Source: an uncultured Clostridia bacterium (lineage in GTDB: Bacteria > Bacillota > Clostridia > Lachnospirales > Lachnospiraceae). Taken from it: a stretch of 6,982 nt of DNA. The position numbers and the translations under genes were made by a program. The notes beneath the pieces are model-generated. The model had not been told where the DNA came from and did no database searches. It was given only the letters and a program-made list of their open reading frames with translations. The DNA lies in contig CAMONF010000056.1 of NCBI GenBank assembly GCA_946620335.1, positions 1 through 6,982 of the forward strand, read 5' to 3'. Below, in pieces: positions 1 through 5,746 of the stretch (the stretch's first letter is position 1; the number at the start of each line of letters is the position of its first letter).

Positions 1-22
1 ATGAGGGAATGAGGACGGAAAA
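1..22. repeat. Degenerate repeat copy at left edge
   Basis: The first bases contain GGGAATGAGGACGG (7-20), which is the repeat core seen elsewhere in the window with one G of the GGGAC motif missing and without the following TTCC. It sits directly against the intact copy that starts at 23. It is read as a decayed or truncated unit of the same family, and the block may continue beyond the left edge. The short length limits confidence. Confidence 0.5.
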
Positions 23-204
23 TGGGAATGAGGGACGGTTCCTTTTCCCACTTTTCAGAAGGGAAAGTGAGAAAATGGGAATGAGGGACGGTTCCTTTTC
101 CCACTTTTCATAAAATGAAAAGTGGGAAAAGGAACCGTCCCTCATTCCCATTTTCCCCACCCCTCACTTCGAAAAGTGGGAAAAGGAACCGTCCCTCATT
201 CCCA
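23..204. repeat. REP-like palindromic repeat cluster (four 35-bp arms)
   Basis: Four copies of a 34 to 35-bp unit with the core GGGAATGAGGGACGGTTCC are arranged forward (23-57), forward (76-110), reverse (116-150) and reverse (171-204). The middle pair forms a perfect hairpin of 41 bp (71-111 with 115-155) closed by a 3-nt AAA loop. The outer pair makes the whole block a larger imperfect palindrome, and the two spacers (58-75 and 151-170) are also partly complementary. The right end lies 11 bp beyond the stop codon of the pyridoxamine kinase gene, so a transcript of that gene would run straight into the structure. Multi-unit blocks of inverted short repeats are typical of REP/BIME elements mobilised by RAYT (IS200-like tyrosine) transposases. 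That origin is an inference, as no transposase is present here. Confidence 0.85.
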
Positions 205-215
205 TTTTTTCGCTG

Positions 216-1058
216 TTACTTTTTCTCCGCGCGGAGGGTGTCCACCAGAAGGGGAATGGTCTCCTCGAAGTTGACGCCGTACCAGGGGTCGGCCGGGTCC
301 TCCATGGTCTTTGCGATGGTGCAGGCCGTGTAGTCGGCGGCGATCTTCATGGCGGTGTCCCAGGAGAGGTCATTCATGTAGGCGCCGACGGCCACGCTGG
401 AGAAGATATCTCCGGTGCCGTGGTAGGCGGTGGGAATCTTGTCGTTCTGGTAGCTGAAGTAGCGGCCGGTGGCGCCGTCGAGGCCCATGACGCCGGTCTT
501 GCCTTCGGAGAGGGAGACGCCGGTCAATGTGGCGGACTTTGCCCCGAGGGCAATCAGCTTCTGCAGCAGGTCACGGACATACGCTTCGTCGTAGGTCTCC
601 CGGTATTCGGTACCGGTCATAAAACAAGCTTCCGTGATGTTGGGAACGATCATATCGCCGATGCCGCAGAGTGTGGCGTTCCGCTTGGCATAGGCATCGT
701 TGAAGGCCGGATAGAGCTTTCCGTTGTCGCCCATGGCGGGGTCGATGAAGACCAGCGTGTCGTCGGTGCGGAAGTCGCTGATCAGCTTTTTGACTGTCTC
801 GATCTCCTCCTCGGTCCCCAGATAGCCGGTGTAGATGGCGTCGAAGGTGACGTTTTCGCTCTTCCAGTGGGCGGCGATGGGCTCGATCTGGTCGGAGAGG
901 TCCTTGCAGGTAAAGTTCTTGAACATGGTGTGGGTGCTAAGGACGGCCGTGGGCAGAATGACGGTTTCGATGCCCATGGAGGAAAGGAGCGGGAGAGCCA
1001 CCGTGAGGGAGCATTTTCCGAGGCAGGAAATATCCTGGATGGTGAGAATTCGTTTCAT
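216..1058 (-). CDS. pdxK: Pyridoxal/pyridoxamine kinase (PfkB-type)
   Basis: This 280-aa cytoplasmic enzyme is predicted to phosphorylate vitamin B6 vitamers (pyridoxal, pyridoxine, pyridoxamine) with ATP, feeding the salvage route to PLP. Family marks seen in order are an N-terminal strand and glycine motif (ILTIQDISCLGKCSL, 4-18), VLSTHTMF (39-46), GYLG (78-81), DPAMGDNGKLY (106-116), VPNITEA (138-144), and the ribokinase-superfamily anion-hole motif GTGD (214-217), whose Asp217 is the expected catalytic base. The length is normal for the PdxK/PdxY group. The start at 1058 was chosen over an in-frame ATG at 1106 because AAAGGA (1065-1070) lies 6 nt upstream and the protein then begins at the conserved MKRILTIQDIS. 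The gene is divergent from dapL. The palindrome and -10 box at 1105-1142 are its likely control region. Substrate preference among the vitamers cannot be read from the sequence. Confidence 0.93.
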   Translation of the reverse strand: MKRILTIQDISCLGKCSLTVALPLLSSMGIETVILPTAVLSTHTMFKNFTCKDLSDQIEPIAAHWKSENVTFDAIYTGYLGTEEEIETVKKLISDFRTDDTLVFIDPAMGDNGKLYPAFNDAYAKRNATLCGIGDMIVPNITEACFMTGTEYRETYDEAYVRDLLQKLIALGAKSATLTGVSLSEGKTGVMGLDGATGRYFSYQNDKIPTAYHGTGDIFSSVAVGAYMNDLSWDTAMKIAADYTACTIAKTMEDPADPWYGVNFEETIPLLVDTLRAEKK

Positions 1059-1104
1059 AATTGGTCCTTTCGTGGAATGAGGTGTTGCTTTGTCCTTTAG
1101 TGGC

Positions 1105-1110
1105 ATTATA
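1105..1110 (-). promoter_or_regulatory. Candidate -10 box for the kinase gene
   Basis: On the minus strand this reads a perfect TATAAT, 46 nt upstream of the kinase ATG, giving a 5' leader of roughly 40 nt. No good TTGACA-like -35 is present at 16 to 18 bp; that position falls in the palindrome at 1115-1142. A promoter with a weak -35 overlapped by a regulator site would fit, but this is inference. The sequence ATTATAAT is self-complementary, so a plus-strand TATAAT (1107-1112) also exists, 16 bp after TTGCTT (1085-1090). A rightward start toward dapL is therefore also possible. Confidence 0.4.
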
Positions 1111-1114
1111 ATGG

Positions 1115-1142
1115 ATTCTGGCTATATATAAATAGCCAGAAT
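1115..1142. promoter_or_regulatory. Perfect 11-bp inverted repeat, candidate operator
   Basis: The arms ATTCTGGCTAT (1115-1125) and ATAGCCAGAAT (1132-1142) are perfectly complementary around a 6-bp ATATAA centre. The palindrome begins 4 bp upstream of the kinase -10 box and covers its -35 position, where a dimeric regulator would be expected to act. It has no U-tract and is unlike the REP-type repeats of this window. A regulator of B6 salvage, such as a MocR/PdxR-type protein, is a natural candidate, but no regulator gene is present nearby and the motif is not one I can assign. Confidence 0.5.
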
Positions 1143-1169
1143 ATGATATTATTATAAGGTCAGATTTAC

Positions 1170-1244
1170 TGGGAATGAGGGACGGTTCCTTTTCCCACTT
1201 TTCATAAAATGAAAAGTGGGAAAAGGAACCGTCCCTCATTCCCA
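1170..1244. repeat. REP-like palindrome in the kinase/dapL intergenic region
   Basis: This is a single complete copy of the repeat pair: forward arm 1170-1205 and reverse arm 1209-1244, 36 bp perfectly complementary with a 3-nt AAA loop. Its arms are identical to those of the hairpin centred on 113. It is inserted between the palindromic operator candidate and the proposed dapL promoter; the -35 hexamer of the latter starts 10 bp to its right. The sequence to the right (TTTTCCCA) matches the flank of the copy ending at 150, while the left flank differs, so the unit boundary may be a little longer than 36 bp on one side. If transcribed, it would form a very stable RNA hairpin. Confidence 0.85.
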
Positions 1245-1253
1245 TTTTCCCAC

Positions 1254-1282
1254 TGGACACATGCCCCCAAATATGGTAAAAA
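1254..1282 (+). promoter_or_regulatory. Candidate dapL promoter
   Basis: TGGACA (1254-1259, five of six matches to the -35 consensus) is followed after 17 bp by TAAAAA (1277-1282, four of six). A TG one base before the -10 (1274-1275) gives an extended -10. Transcription would start near 1289, just before the hairpin at 1297-1327. This is the best-scoring arrangement by eye between the repeat and the gene, but it is not strong, and a start further upstream near 1119 is the alternative. Confidence 0.4.
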
Positions 1283-1296
1283 AATAAGAAAGCAAA

Positions 1297-1333
1297 GGTG
1301 CTTTGAAGAATCTTTCTTCAAAGCGCCCTTTTT
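1297..1333 (+). terminator. Terminator-like hairpin in the dapL leader
   Basis: The arms 1297-1309 (GGTGCTTTGAAGA) and 1315-1327 (TCTTCAAAGCGCC) form a 13-bp stem with one G-T pair and a 5-nt loop. One C later comes a run of five T (1329-1333). This is a good intrinsic terminator shape on the plus strand, yet there is no upstream plus-strand gene to terminate and the dapL ribosome binding site begins only about 13 nt later. It may be a transcription attenuator controlling dapL, a 5' stabilising hairpin if transcription starts near 1289, or a leftover. No competing antiterminator pairing was found by eye. Confidence 0.6.
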
Positions 1334-1359
1334 GTATGAAAAAACGGAGGGATTCCAGT

Positions 1360-2577
1360 ATGTTCACCATCAACGATAACTATTTGAAGCTCCAGGGCAG
1401 CTACCTCTTCTCCACCATTGCCGCCCGCGTCCGCGCCTACCAGGCAGCGCATCCGGAAAATGAAATCATCCGACTGGGCATTGGCGACGTAACGCTGCCC
1501 CTGGCTCCTGCCGTGATCGAGGCCATGCACAAGGCCGTGGACGAGATGGGAGCAAAAGAGACCTTCCGGGGCTACGCGCCGGATCTTGGCTATGAGTTCC
1601 TGCGGAGCGCCATCCGGGACCACGATTACAAGGCCCGCGGGGTGGACATCGCCCTGGACGAGATCTTCATCAGCGACGGCGCGAAGAGCGATTCCGGCAA
1701 CATCGGGGATATCTTCTCGGAGAAGAACCGGGTGGCCATCTGCGATCCCGTCTACCCGGTCTACCTGGACACCAACGTCATGGGTGGAAGGGCCGGCAGC
1801 TTTGATCCGGCGACGGGGCGGTACAGTGATGTCATTTATATGCCCTGCACGGAGGAAAATGGCTTTCTGCCCGAACTGCCCGAGGAAAAGCCGGACATCA
1901 TCTACCTCTGCTTCCCCAACAACCCGACCGGTATGACGATTGGGCGGGAGGCTCTGCAGAAGTGGGTGGATTATGCCCTGGAGGTCGGGGCGGTCATCAT
2001 TTACGACGCGGCCTACGAGGCTTACATTTCCGAGCCGGACATGCCGCACACCATCTACGAGTGCGACGGCGCCGACCGGTGCGCCATCGAGCTTCGGAGT
2101 TTTTCCAAGAACGCCGGCTTCACCGGCACCCGGCTGGGCTTTACGGTGGTTCCCAAGAAGCTCATGTGCGGGGACGTATCCCTGAACAGCCTCTGGGCCC
2201 GCCGCCACGGCACCAAGTTCAACGGCGCTCCCTACGTGATCCAGCGGGCCGGTGAGGCTGTCTACAGCGAGGCTGGGCAGGCCCAGACCGCCGCCCAGGT
2301 GGCTTATTACATGAAAAATGCAGCCCTGATCCGTGACGGCCTCAGCGCAGCAGGATATACCGTCTATGGCGGCGTGAACGCGCCCTACATCTGGCTCAAG
2401 ACGCCGGACGACATGACTTCCTGGGACTTCTTTGACTATCTACTGGAAAAAGTCAACATCGTCGGGACGCCGGGATCGGGATTCGGGCCCAGCGGGGAGC
2501 ACTTCTTCCGGCTGACGGCATTTGGGTCTTATGAGAATACCCTGGCGGCTGTTGAGAGGATCCGCAGGATGGGATAA
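1360..2577 (+). CDS. dapL: LL-diaminopimelate aminotransferase
   Basis: This 405-aa PLP-dependent fold-type I (class I/II) aminotransferase is predicted to convert tetrahydrodipicolinate directly to LL-2,6-diaminopimelate with glutamate as amino donor. The reaction supplies both lysine and the peptidoglycan cross-link residue in the cytoplasm. Visible marks are NYLKLQGSYLFSTIA (7-21), GIGDVTLPL (40-48), SDGAKSDSGNI (105-115), PNNPTG (186-191), IIYDAAYEAY (213-222) with the ring-nitrogen Asp216, SFSKNAGFTGTRLGF (247-261) with the Schiff-base Lys250, and HFFRLTAFG (381-389) with carboxylate-binding Arg384. The length is normal for DapL. The start at 1360 is supported by GGAGGG (1347-1351 region) 8 nt upstream; a longer in-frame reading from a TTG at 1303 would run through the terminator-like hairpin and is not favoured. 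It needs PLP, the product of the divergent kinase gene, though that adjacency may be chance. Confidence 0.96.
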   Translation: MFTINDNYLKLQGSYLFSTIAARVRAYQAAHPENEIIRLGIGDVTLPLAPAVIEAMHKAVDEMGAKETFRGYAPDLGYEFLRSAIRDHDYKARGVDIALDEIFISDGAKSDSGNIGDIFSEKNRVAICDPVYPVYLDTNVMGGRAGSFDPATGRYSDVIYMPCTEENGFLPELPEEKPDIIYLCFPNNPTGMTIGREALQKWVDYALEVGAVIIYDAAYEAYISEPDMPHTIYECDGADRCAIELRSFSKNAGFTGTRLGFTVVPKKLMCGDVSLNSLWARRHGTKFNGAPYVIQRAGEAVYSEAGQAQTAAQVAYYMKNAALIRDGLSAAGYTVYGGVNAPYIWLKTPDDMTSWDFFDYLLEKVNIVGTPGSGFGPSGEHFFRLTAFGSYENTLAAVERIRRMG

Positions 2578-2662
2578 AAACTGGGAATCAGGGACGGTTC
2601 CTTTTCCCACTTTTCATTTTATGAAAAGTGGGAAAAGGAACCGTCCCTGATTCCCAGTTTTT
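2576..2662. repeat. Perfect 42-bp-stem REP-like palindrome between convergent genes
   Basis: The arms 2576-2617 and 2621-2662 are perfectly complementary over 42 bp around a 3-nt TTT loop. The element overlaps the last two bases of the dapL stop codon on the left and the last base of the glycosidase stop codon on the right, so it is the entire intergenic region. It has AAAAA on the left and TTTTT on the right, so on either strand the hairpin ends in a T-run, which makes it a credible bidirectional terminator. Compared with the other copies it carries C instead of G at 2589 and the matching G at 2649, so pairing is kept. The loop is TTT rather than AAA, as if the unit were inserted in the opposite direction. 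Confidence 0.9.
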
Positions 2663-4209
2663 CAGTTTCTCACCGCCAGCACCGCAATCCCTTCCCGCCC
2701 GGGAAGACGGATCTGAGTGGTACCGGAGGCGGATTCGGTGATCAGCGTCCGGGTCATGTTCCAGGTGTCGATGTACTCGACGCGGTAGGTGTGGGCGTCG
2801 GGCAGCGGCAGGGTCTGGAGGGCGAAGCACTGGAGGTCGTTGAACCAGAGGTAGGCGTCCTCGCCGGCGTGGGAGGCCCACTCGTGCTCGCCGGCCAGGT
2901 GGATTGTGCGGTCGGGGACGTCCATGGAGGCTATGCTGCCTGCGATGAGTCTGACGAAGTTCCGCAAATCCTCGGGAACAGACTCAATGGCCTGGTCCAG
3001 CGTGGAGCTGCTCAGTTGGGCGAGCTGCAACATATCGTTCCCTCTGGGCACCAGCGGGCCGGGCAGGGATTCGATGATTTCCCGCAGGAAGGCGATCCGG
3101 GCCGGGCTCTCGCCCTTCAGCACGCCGCCCTTGGCCCACCAGATGACCTCGTCTTCCGGGAGGAAGGTCTCGCCGTGGGTGCAGTAGGCGCCGCTGGCAA
3201 AGGCGCGCCAGAAGCGGTTGACCATCTCCCTGCCGGAAATGCTGCCCCAGAATTCGGGCAGGTTGCCCTCGTAGCAGCACTCATCGATGACGACGGGTTT
3301 CTTATAGCGGTCGATCCAGCTGGGAATCTGGCTGAGCCCCTTGGTCTGGATGCTGGCGTGGGTGACGGCGGGGCGGGTGGCGTCCCAGAAGCGGAAGCAG
3401 TTGTGGCAGGAGAGGAGGTGGCCGAAGGGGTCATTTTCCGCCACGAAGGTCTCGATCTCCTCCCAGTCCGCCAGGGACTTGTGGTCCATATTGAGGTCGT
3501 ACTCGTTGGCCAGGGACCACCAGATGCCCGGGAAGGCCGCCAGACGGCGGATTACGTAGTCCAGATAGAGGAGGTTGTCCGCCTGGGAGAGGGCGGCGAA
3601 GCCCCAGCGGTCATAGGGGTGGAAGAGAATCAGATCCACCTGGATCCCCATGGCGAAGATCTCGCCGAGGATCCGCTCGAAGCGGTGCCAGAAGGCGATG
3701 CAGGGCCGGGAAACATCCCAGGAGCCGTCCTCTTTCTTTTCGAAGGCGTAGAAGGGCGGCTCGTTGTGGTTGTAGTTGTAGTCCTTGGGAAATACACACA
3801 TGCGCACTTTATTGAAGGGCGCGGTGCGAAGGCTCTCCAGGGTCTGGGCCACGAGGGCGTCCTCCTGGTGGGCCAGGGCGTAGACGGTGGTCCCGAAGGG
3901 GGCGAAGAGCTTTCCGTCCGCATGGACGAAATGGGTCTCCTCGGCACGGACAGGGCCGTGGTCGTCATTTTCAGCGGGAAGACACTCCTCGCTGCCGGCT
4001 GCCGTGAAAAGGCCGGAGACCTCCCAGGTATAAAGGCCGGTCTTCATGGGCAGGAAACGGATCTTATAAGTGTTGTCGCCGTCGTAGAAGCCCCTGACGA
4101 CGGTCTGCTCCTCCCCGCAGGTGAAGGTGGCGGTCAGAGGAAGAGCGGCTTCGGCCTCCATGGGGGCGGGGGCCGTGAAGGCCAACTCAAAAACAGCATA
4201 CTGCTTCAT
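2662..4209 (-). CDS. Putative glycoside hydrolase, DUF5060/DUF4038/DUF5605-like
   Basis: The 515-aa protein has the three-part build known from uncharacterised glycosidases: an N-terminal beta-sandwich like DUF5060 (about 1-75, including FYDGDNTYKIRFLP and GLYTWEVSG), a TIM-barrel domain related to DUF4038/clan GH-A (about 90-385), and a C-terminal beta domain like DUF5605 (about 430-515). Likely catalytic residues are Glu236 in WWSLANEYD (230-238, the Asn-Glu acid/base motif of clan GH-A) and Glu310 in VVIDECCYEG (306-315, the nucleophile position). There is no signal peptide, so it should act on imported saccharides in the cytoplasm. The start at 4209 is set by AAGGAG (4217-4222), 7 nt upstream; an in-frame ATG at 4275 overlaps the preceding gene. 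It is the last gene after the AraC regulator and the small protein, 62 nt below the latter. The substrate is unknown; family domains were recognised from memory, not by search. Confidence 0.8.
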   Translation of the reverse strand: MKQYAVFELAFTAPAPMEAEAALPLTATFTCGEEQTVVRGFYDGDNTYKIRFLPMKTGLYTWEVSGLFTAAGSEECLPAENDDHGPVRAEETHFVHADGKLFAPFGTTVYALAHQEDALVAQTLESLRTAPFNKVRMCVFPKDYNYNHNEPPFYAFEKKEDGSWDVSRPCIAFWHRFERILGEIFAMGIQVDLILFHPYDRWGFAALSQADNLLYLDYVIRRLAAFPGIWWSLANEYDLNMDHKSLADWEEIETFVAENDPFGHLLSCHNCFRFWDATRPAVTHASIQTKGLSQIPSWIDRYKKPVVIDECCYEGNLPEFWGSISGREMVNRFWRAFASGAYCTHGETFLPEDEVIWWAKGGVLKGESPARIAFLREIIESLPGPLVPRGNDMLQLAQLSSSTLDQAIESVPEDLRNFVRLIAGSIASMDVPDRTIHLAGEHEWASHAGEDAYLWFNDLQCFALQTLPLPDAHTYRVEYIDTWNMTRTLITESASGTTQIRLPGREGIAVLAVRN

Positions 4210-4271
4210 AGTATTTCTCCTTATGGGTGGTTTGAGGGCAGTTTTTATTTGACGGCTCCAAAGCGGCGGTG

Positions 4272-4502
4272 TCACTCAGTCAGATAAGGCGCGAGCCGGA
4301 CATAATCCGCCGTCTCACTGCACTGGATCCTTCCGCCGGCGAGGAAGTCCCTGTCGGTGCAGGATGAGGCGAAGAGGTACTGGCAGAAGACGGAGCGGAG
4401 GTCCAGTCGGTCGCCTTCCTCCGTGGTGAAGAGGACGTCCCCGGCGCATTCCCGGACAGCGGTCATAAAGTTCAGATAATTGTCCAGCGGTTTTAATTTC
4501 AT
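4272..4502 (-). CDS. Small conserved protein, translationally coupled to the AraC gene
   Basis: This 76-aa soluble protein has no membrane segment. Its ATG overlaps the stop codon of the upstream AraC regulator as ATGA (4499-4502), and it has its own AAAGGAG (4508-4514) 5 nt upstream, a strong sign of a real, coupled gene. The pattern (GDV near 21-23, GDRLDLRSVFCQYLF at 30-44, ending in YVRLAPYLTE) resembles short clostridial proteins of 70 to 80 aa that are sometimes labelled 'polya polymerase' in databases. That label appears to be a transferred misnomer, and nothing here suggests nucleotidyltransferase activity. Three cysteines (20 region excluded: Cys19, Cys40, Cys48, plus Cys61) are scattered without a metal-binding spacing. 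Its position between regulator and glycosidase suggests co-expression, but its function is unknown. Confidence 0.75.
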   Translation of the reverse strand: MKLKPLDNYLNFMTAVRECAGDVLFTTEEGDRLDLRSVFCQYLFASSCTDRDFLAGGRIQCSETADYVRLAPYLTE

Positions 4503-5746
4503 GCATTCTCCTTTCCGGCTCCCTGGCCCCTTGTCTCCCGGAACTGCTTGGGAGACATGCCGACCTCACGGCTGAAGACCCGGTCAAAATAACTGCGGCT
4601 GCCGAACTGCAGCTCCTCGCTGATCCGCTGAATATCCTTTTTTGAGGTCAGCAGCATGACTTTGGCGGCGTCCAGGCGGACATCACGGATGTAGTCGCTC
4701 AGTTTCAGGCCGGTCTCTTTGGTGAATTTTCTTGTGAGATAGTATTCCGTATACCCGCAGTGGCGGGCGATATCCTCCGTGGTCAGGGGGCTCGTATAGT
4801 TCATACGGATGTAATCCTGGCAGTCGCGGACTGCCTTGGAGAGGCCGTCCGTGTCGCGGGAAATGAGGACCAGGCGCTGGAATTCCTCATACATTTTCCC
4901 TGTGATCTGGCCGGCTTCCCCGTAGGAGGCCATGTGCTCGATCCTGTTGATCCACTTGCCCTCTTTGTGCTTGGCCGAGGGCACGGAGGCGCCTCCGCGG
5001 ATGGCGTTGCGGGCGCAGAGGGCGGTGAAAATGATCAGATTGTCCTTGATCTGACGCAGATTGTCTTTTAAATAAAAATCCTGGACCTCGCCCTGGTAAT
5101 CGTTGCTGAAACTTTCCGGCGCCAAGCCCTGCCTGAGACAGCGGAGCATCATATCCTCGTGGGCGACCAGCCGCTCATAGTCATTCTCGGAAGCAGGCGC
5201 TTCCTGCGGGCGGAGCGGCGTTTCAGGCTCTTCGGCGCGGACCCCCTCAAAAATGATGCTGTTGCGGCTCAGGTTCTCCTCGTAGCAGGTGAAGTGCAGC
5301 ATGCAGGCGTAGCCTCTCAGGGAGTCTTCATGGATGAAGGGGACGTCTCCGAGGATCCTCAGATAATTCTGGCGGAGGTGGACGGACAGCCCGTGCTGGT
5401 CCAGTTTTTTAAGGCTGTCGTCGATGGAACTGTTCTTCAGGTAAAAGGGACCGAGGATTACGAGGAAGCTGCCGCCCTGAATCAGGTGTACCCACTCTGC
5501 AATCCATCCCAGCCCCAATCCGCCTGTCAGGATGTAAGGCAGGCCGGGCAGTTCCTGCCTGGCCATGGCGGCGTCGAGGCAGCCGCCCAGCTCGAGCAGC
5601 ATATGGTATTCCTGCTGGTGGGGCGCCGTGGTGTAAAATAATTCCTTCCGAGAGCTGAAGCACCAGGCTCCCAGCCGGCAGGCGGCATATATCATGCCCT
5701 GCAGATCGTTCAGTTTGTATTCCACATCCTTGCGCGCGCGTTTCAT
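4499..5746 (-). CDS. AraC-family transcriptional regulator
   Basis: This 415-aa protein has a C-terminal AraC/XylS DNA-binding domain at about 305-406. The first helix-turn-helix is LTTEDIARHCGYTEYYLTRK (321-340), and the second lies around DIQRISEELQFGSRSYFDRVF (371-391) with the usual closing GMSPKQFRE (396-404). The N-terminal 300 residues form a sensor region of no family I can name; it includes a glycine-rich stretch with hydrophobic strands (YILTGGLGLGWIAEWV, 71-86, and FLVILGPFYLKN, 94-105). No transmembrane segment is obvious, so it should be a cytoplasmic regulator. The start at 5746 has GGGAGG (5755-5760) 8 nt upstream. It leads a unit with the small protein (4-nt overlap) and the glycosidase, and follows the symporter gene after a terminator. 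It most likely controls this sugar locus, which is inferred from context alone. Confidence 0.9.
   Translation of the reverse strand: MKRARKDVEYKLNDLQGMIYAACRLGAWCFSSRKELFYTTAPHQQEYHMLLELGGCLDAAMARQELPGLPYILTGGLGLGWIAEWVHLIQGGSFLVILGPFYLKNSSIDDSLKKLDQHGLSVHLRQNYLRILGDVPFIHEDSLRGYACMLHFTCYEENLSRNSIIFEGVRAEEPETPLRPQEAPASENDYERLVAHEDMMLRCLRQGLAPESFSNDYQGEVQDFYLKDNLRQIKDNLIIFTALCARNAIRGGASVPSAKHKEGKWINRIEHMASYGEAGQITGKMYEEFQRLVLISRDTDGLSKAVRDCQDYIRMNYTSPLTTEDIARHCGYTEYYLTRKFTKETGLKLSDYIRDVRLDAAKVMLLTSKKDIQRISEELQFGSRSYFDRVFSREVGMSPKQFRETRGQGAGKENA

Noticed and set aside
23..204. CRISPR array
   Set aside because: The repeats occur in both orientations, with unequal and partly complementary spacers. 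They recur singly elsewhere and no cas genes are present.
115..333. Plus-strand 72-aa reading frame made partly of repeat sequence
   Set aside because: It reads through two copies of the repeat and then antisense into the end of the kinase gene. Its repeated GKRNRPSFPF segments are only translated repeat DNA.
1168..1256. ACTGG direct repeats (1168-1172 and 1252-1256) as a target site duplication around the repeat
   Set aside because: The left copy overlaps the repeat's own first bases, and the other copies show no such flanks. RAYT-type movement is not expected to duplicate the target.
937..1260. Minus-strand 107-aa frame across the intergenic repeat
   Set aside because: It is translated repeat and promoter DNA running out of frame into the kinase gene, with no ribosome binding site.
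1245..1359. Lysine riboswitch or T-box before dapL
   Set aside because: The space is too short for the lysine aptamer, and no T-box sequence (AGGGTGGNACCGCG-like) or specifier stem is visible.
216..2577. Kinase and dapL as a functional PLP pair
   Set aside because: The kinase makes the cofactor of the aminotransferase, but PLP serves many enzymes and the genes are divergent with separate signals, so adjacency alone does not show a shared system.
2791..4287. Plus-strand 498-aa frame opposite the glycosidase
   Set aside because: It lies wholly opposite a well-supported gene, is very rich in Gly, Val, Glu and Asp as antisense frames of GC-rich genes are, and shows no domain or ribosome binding site.
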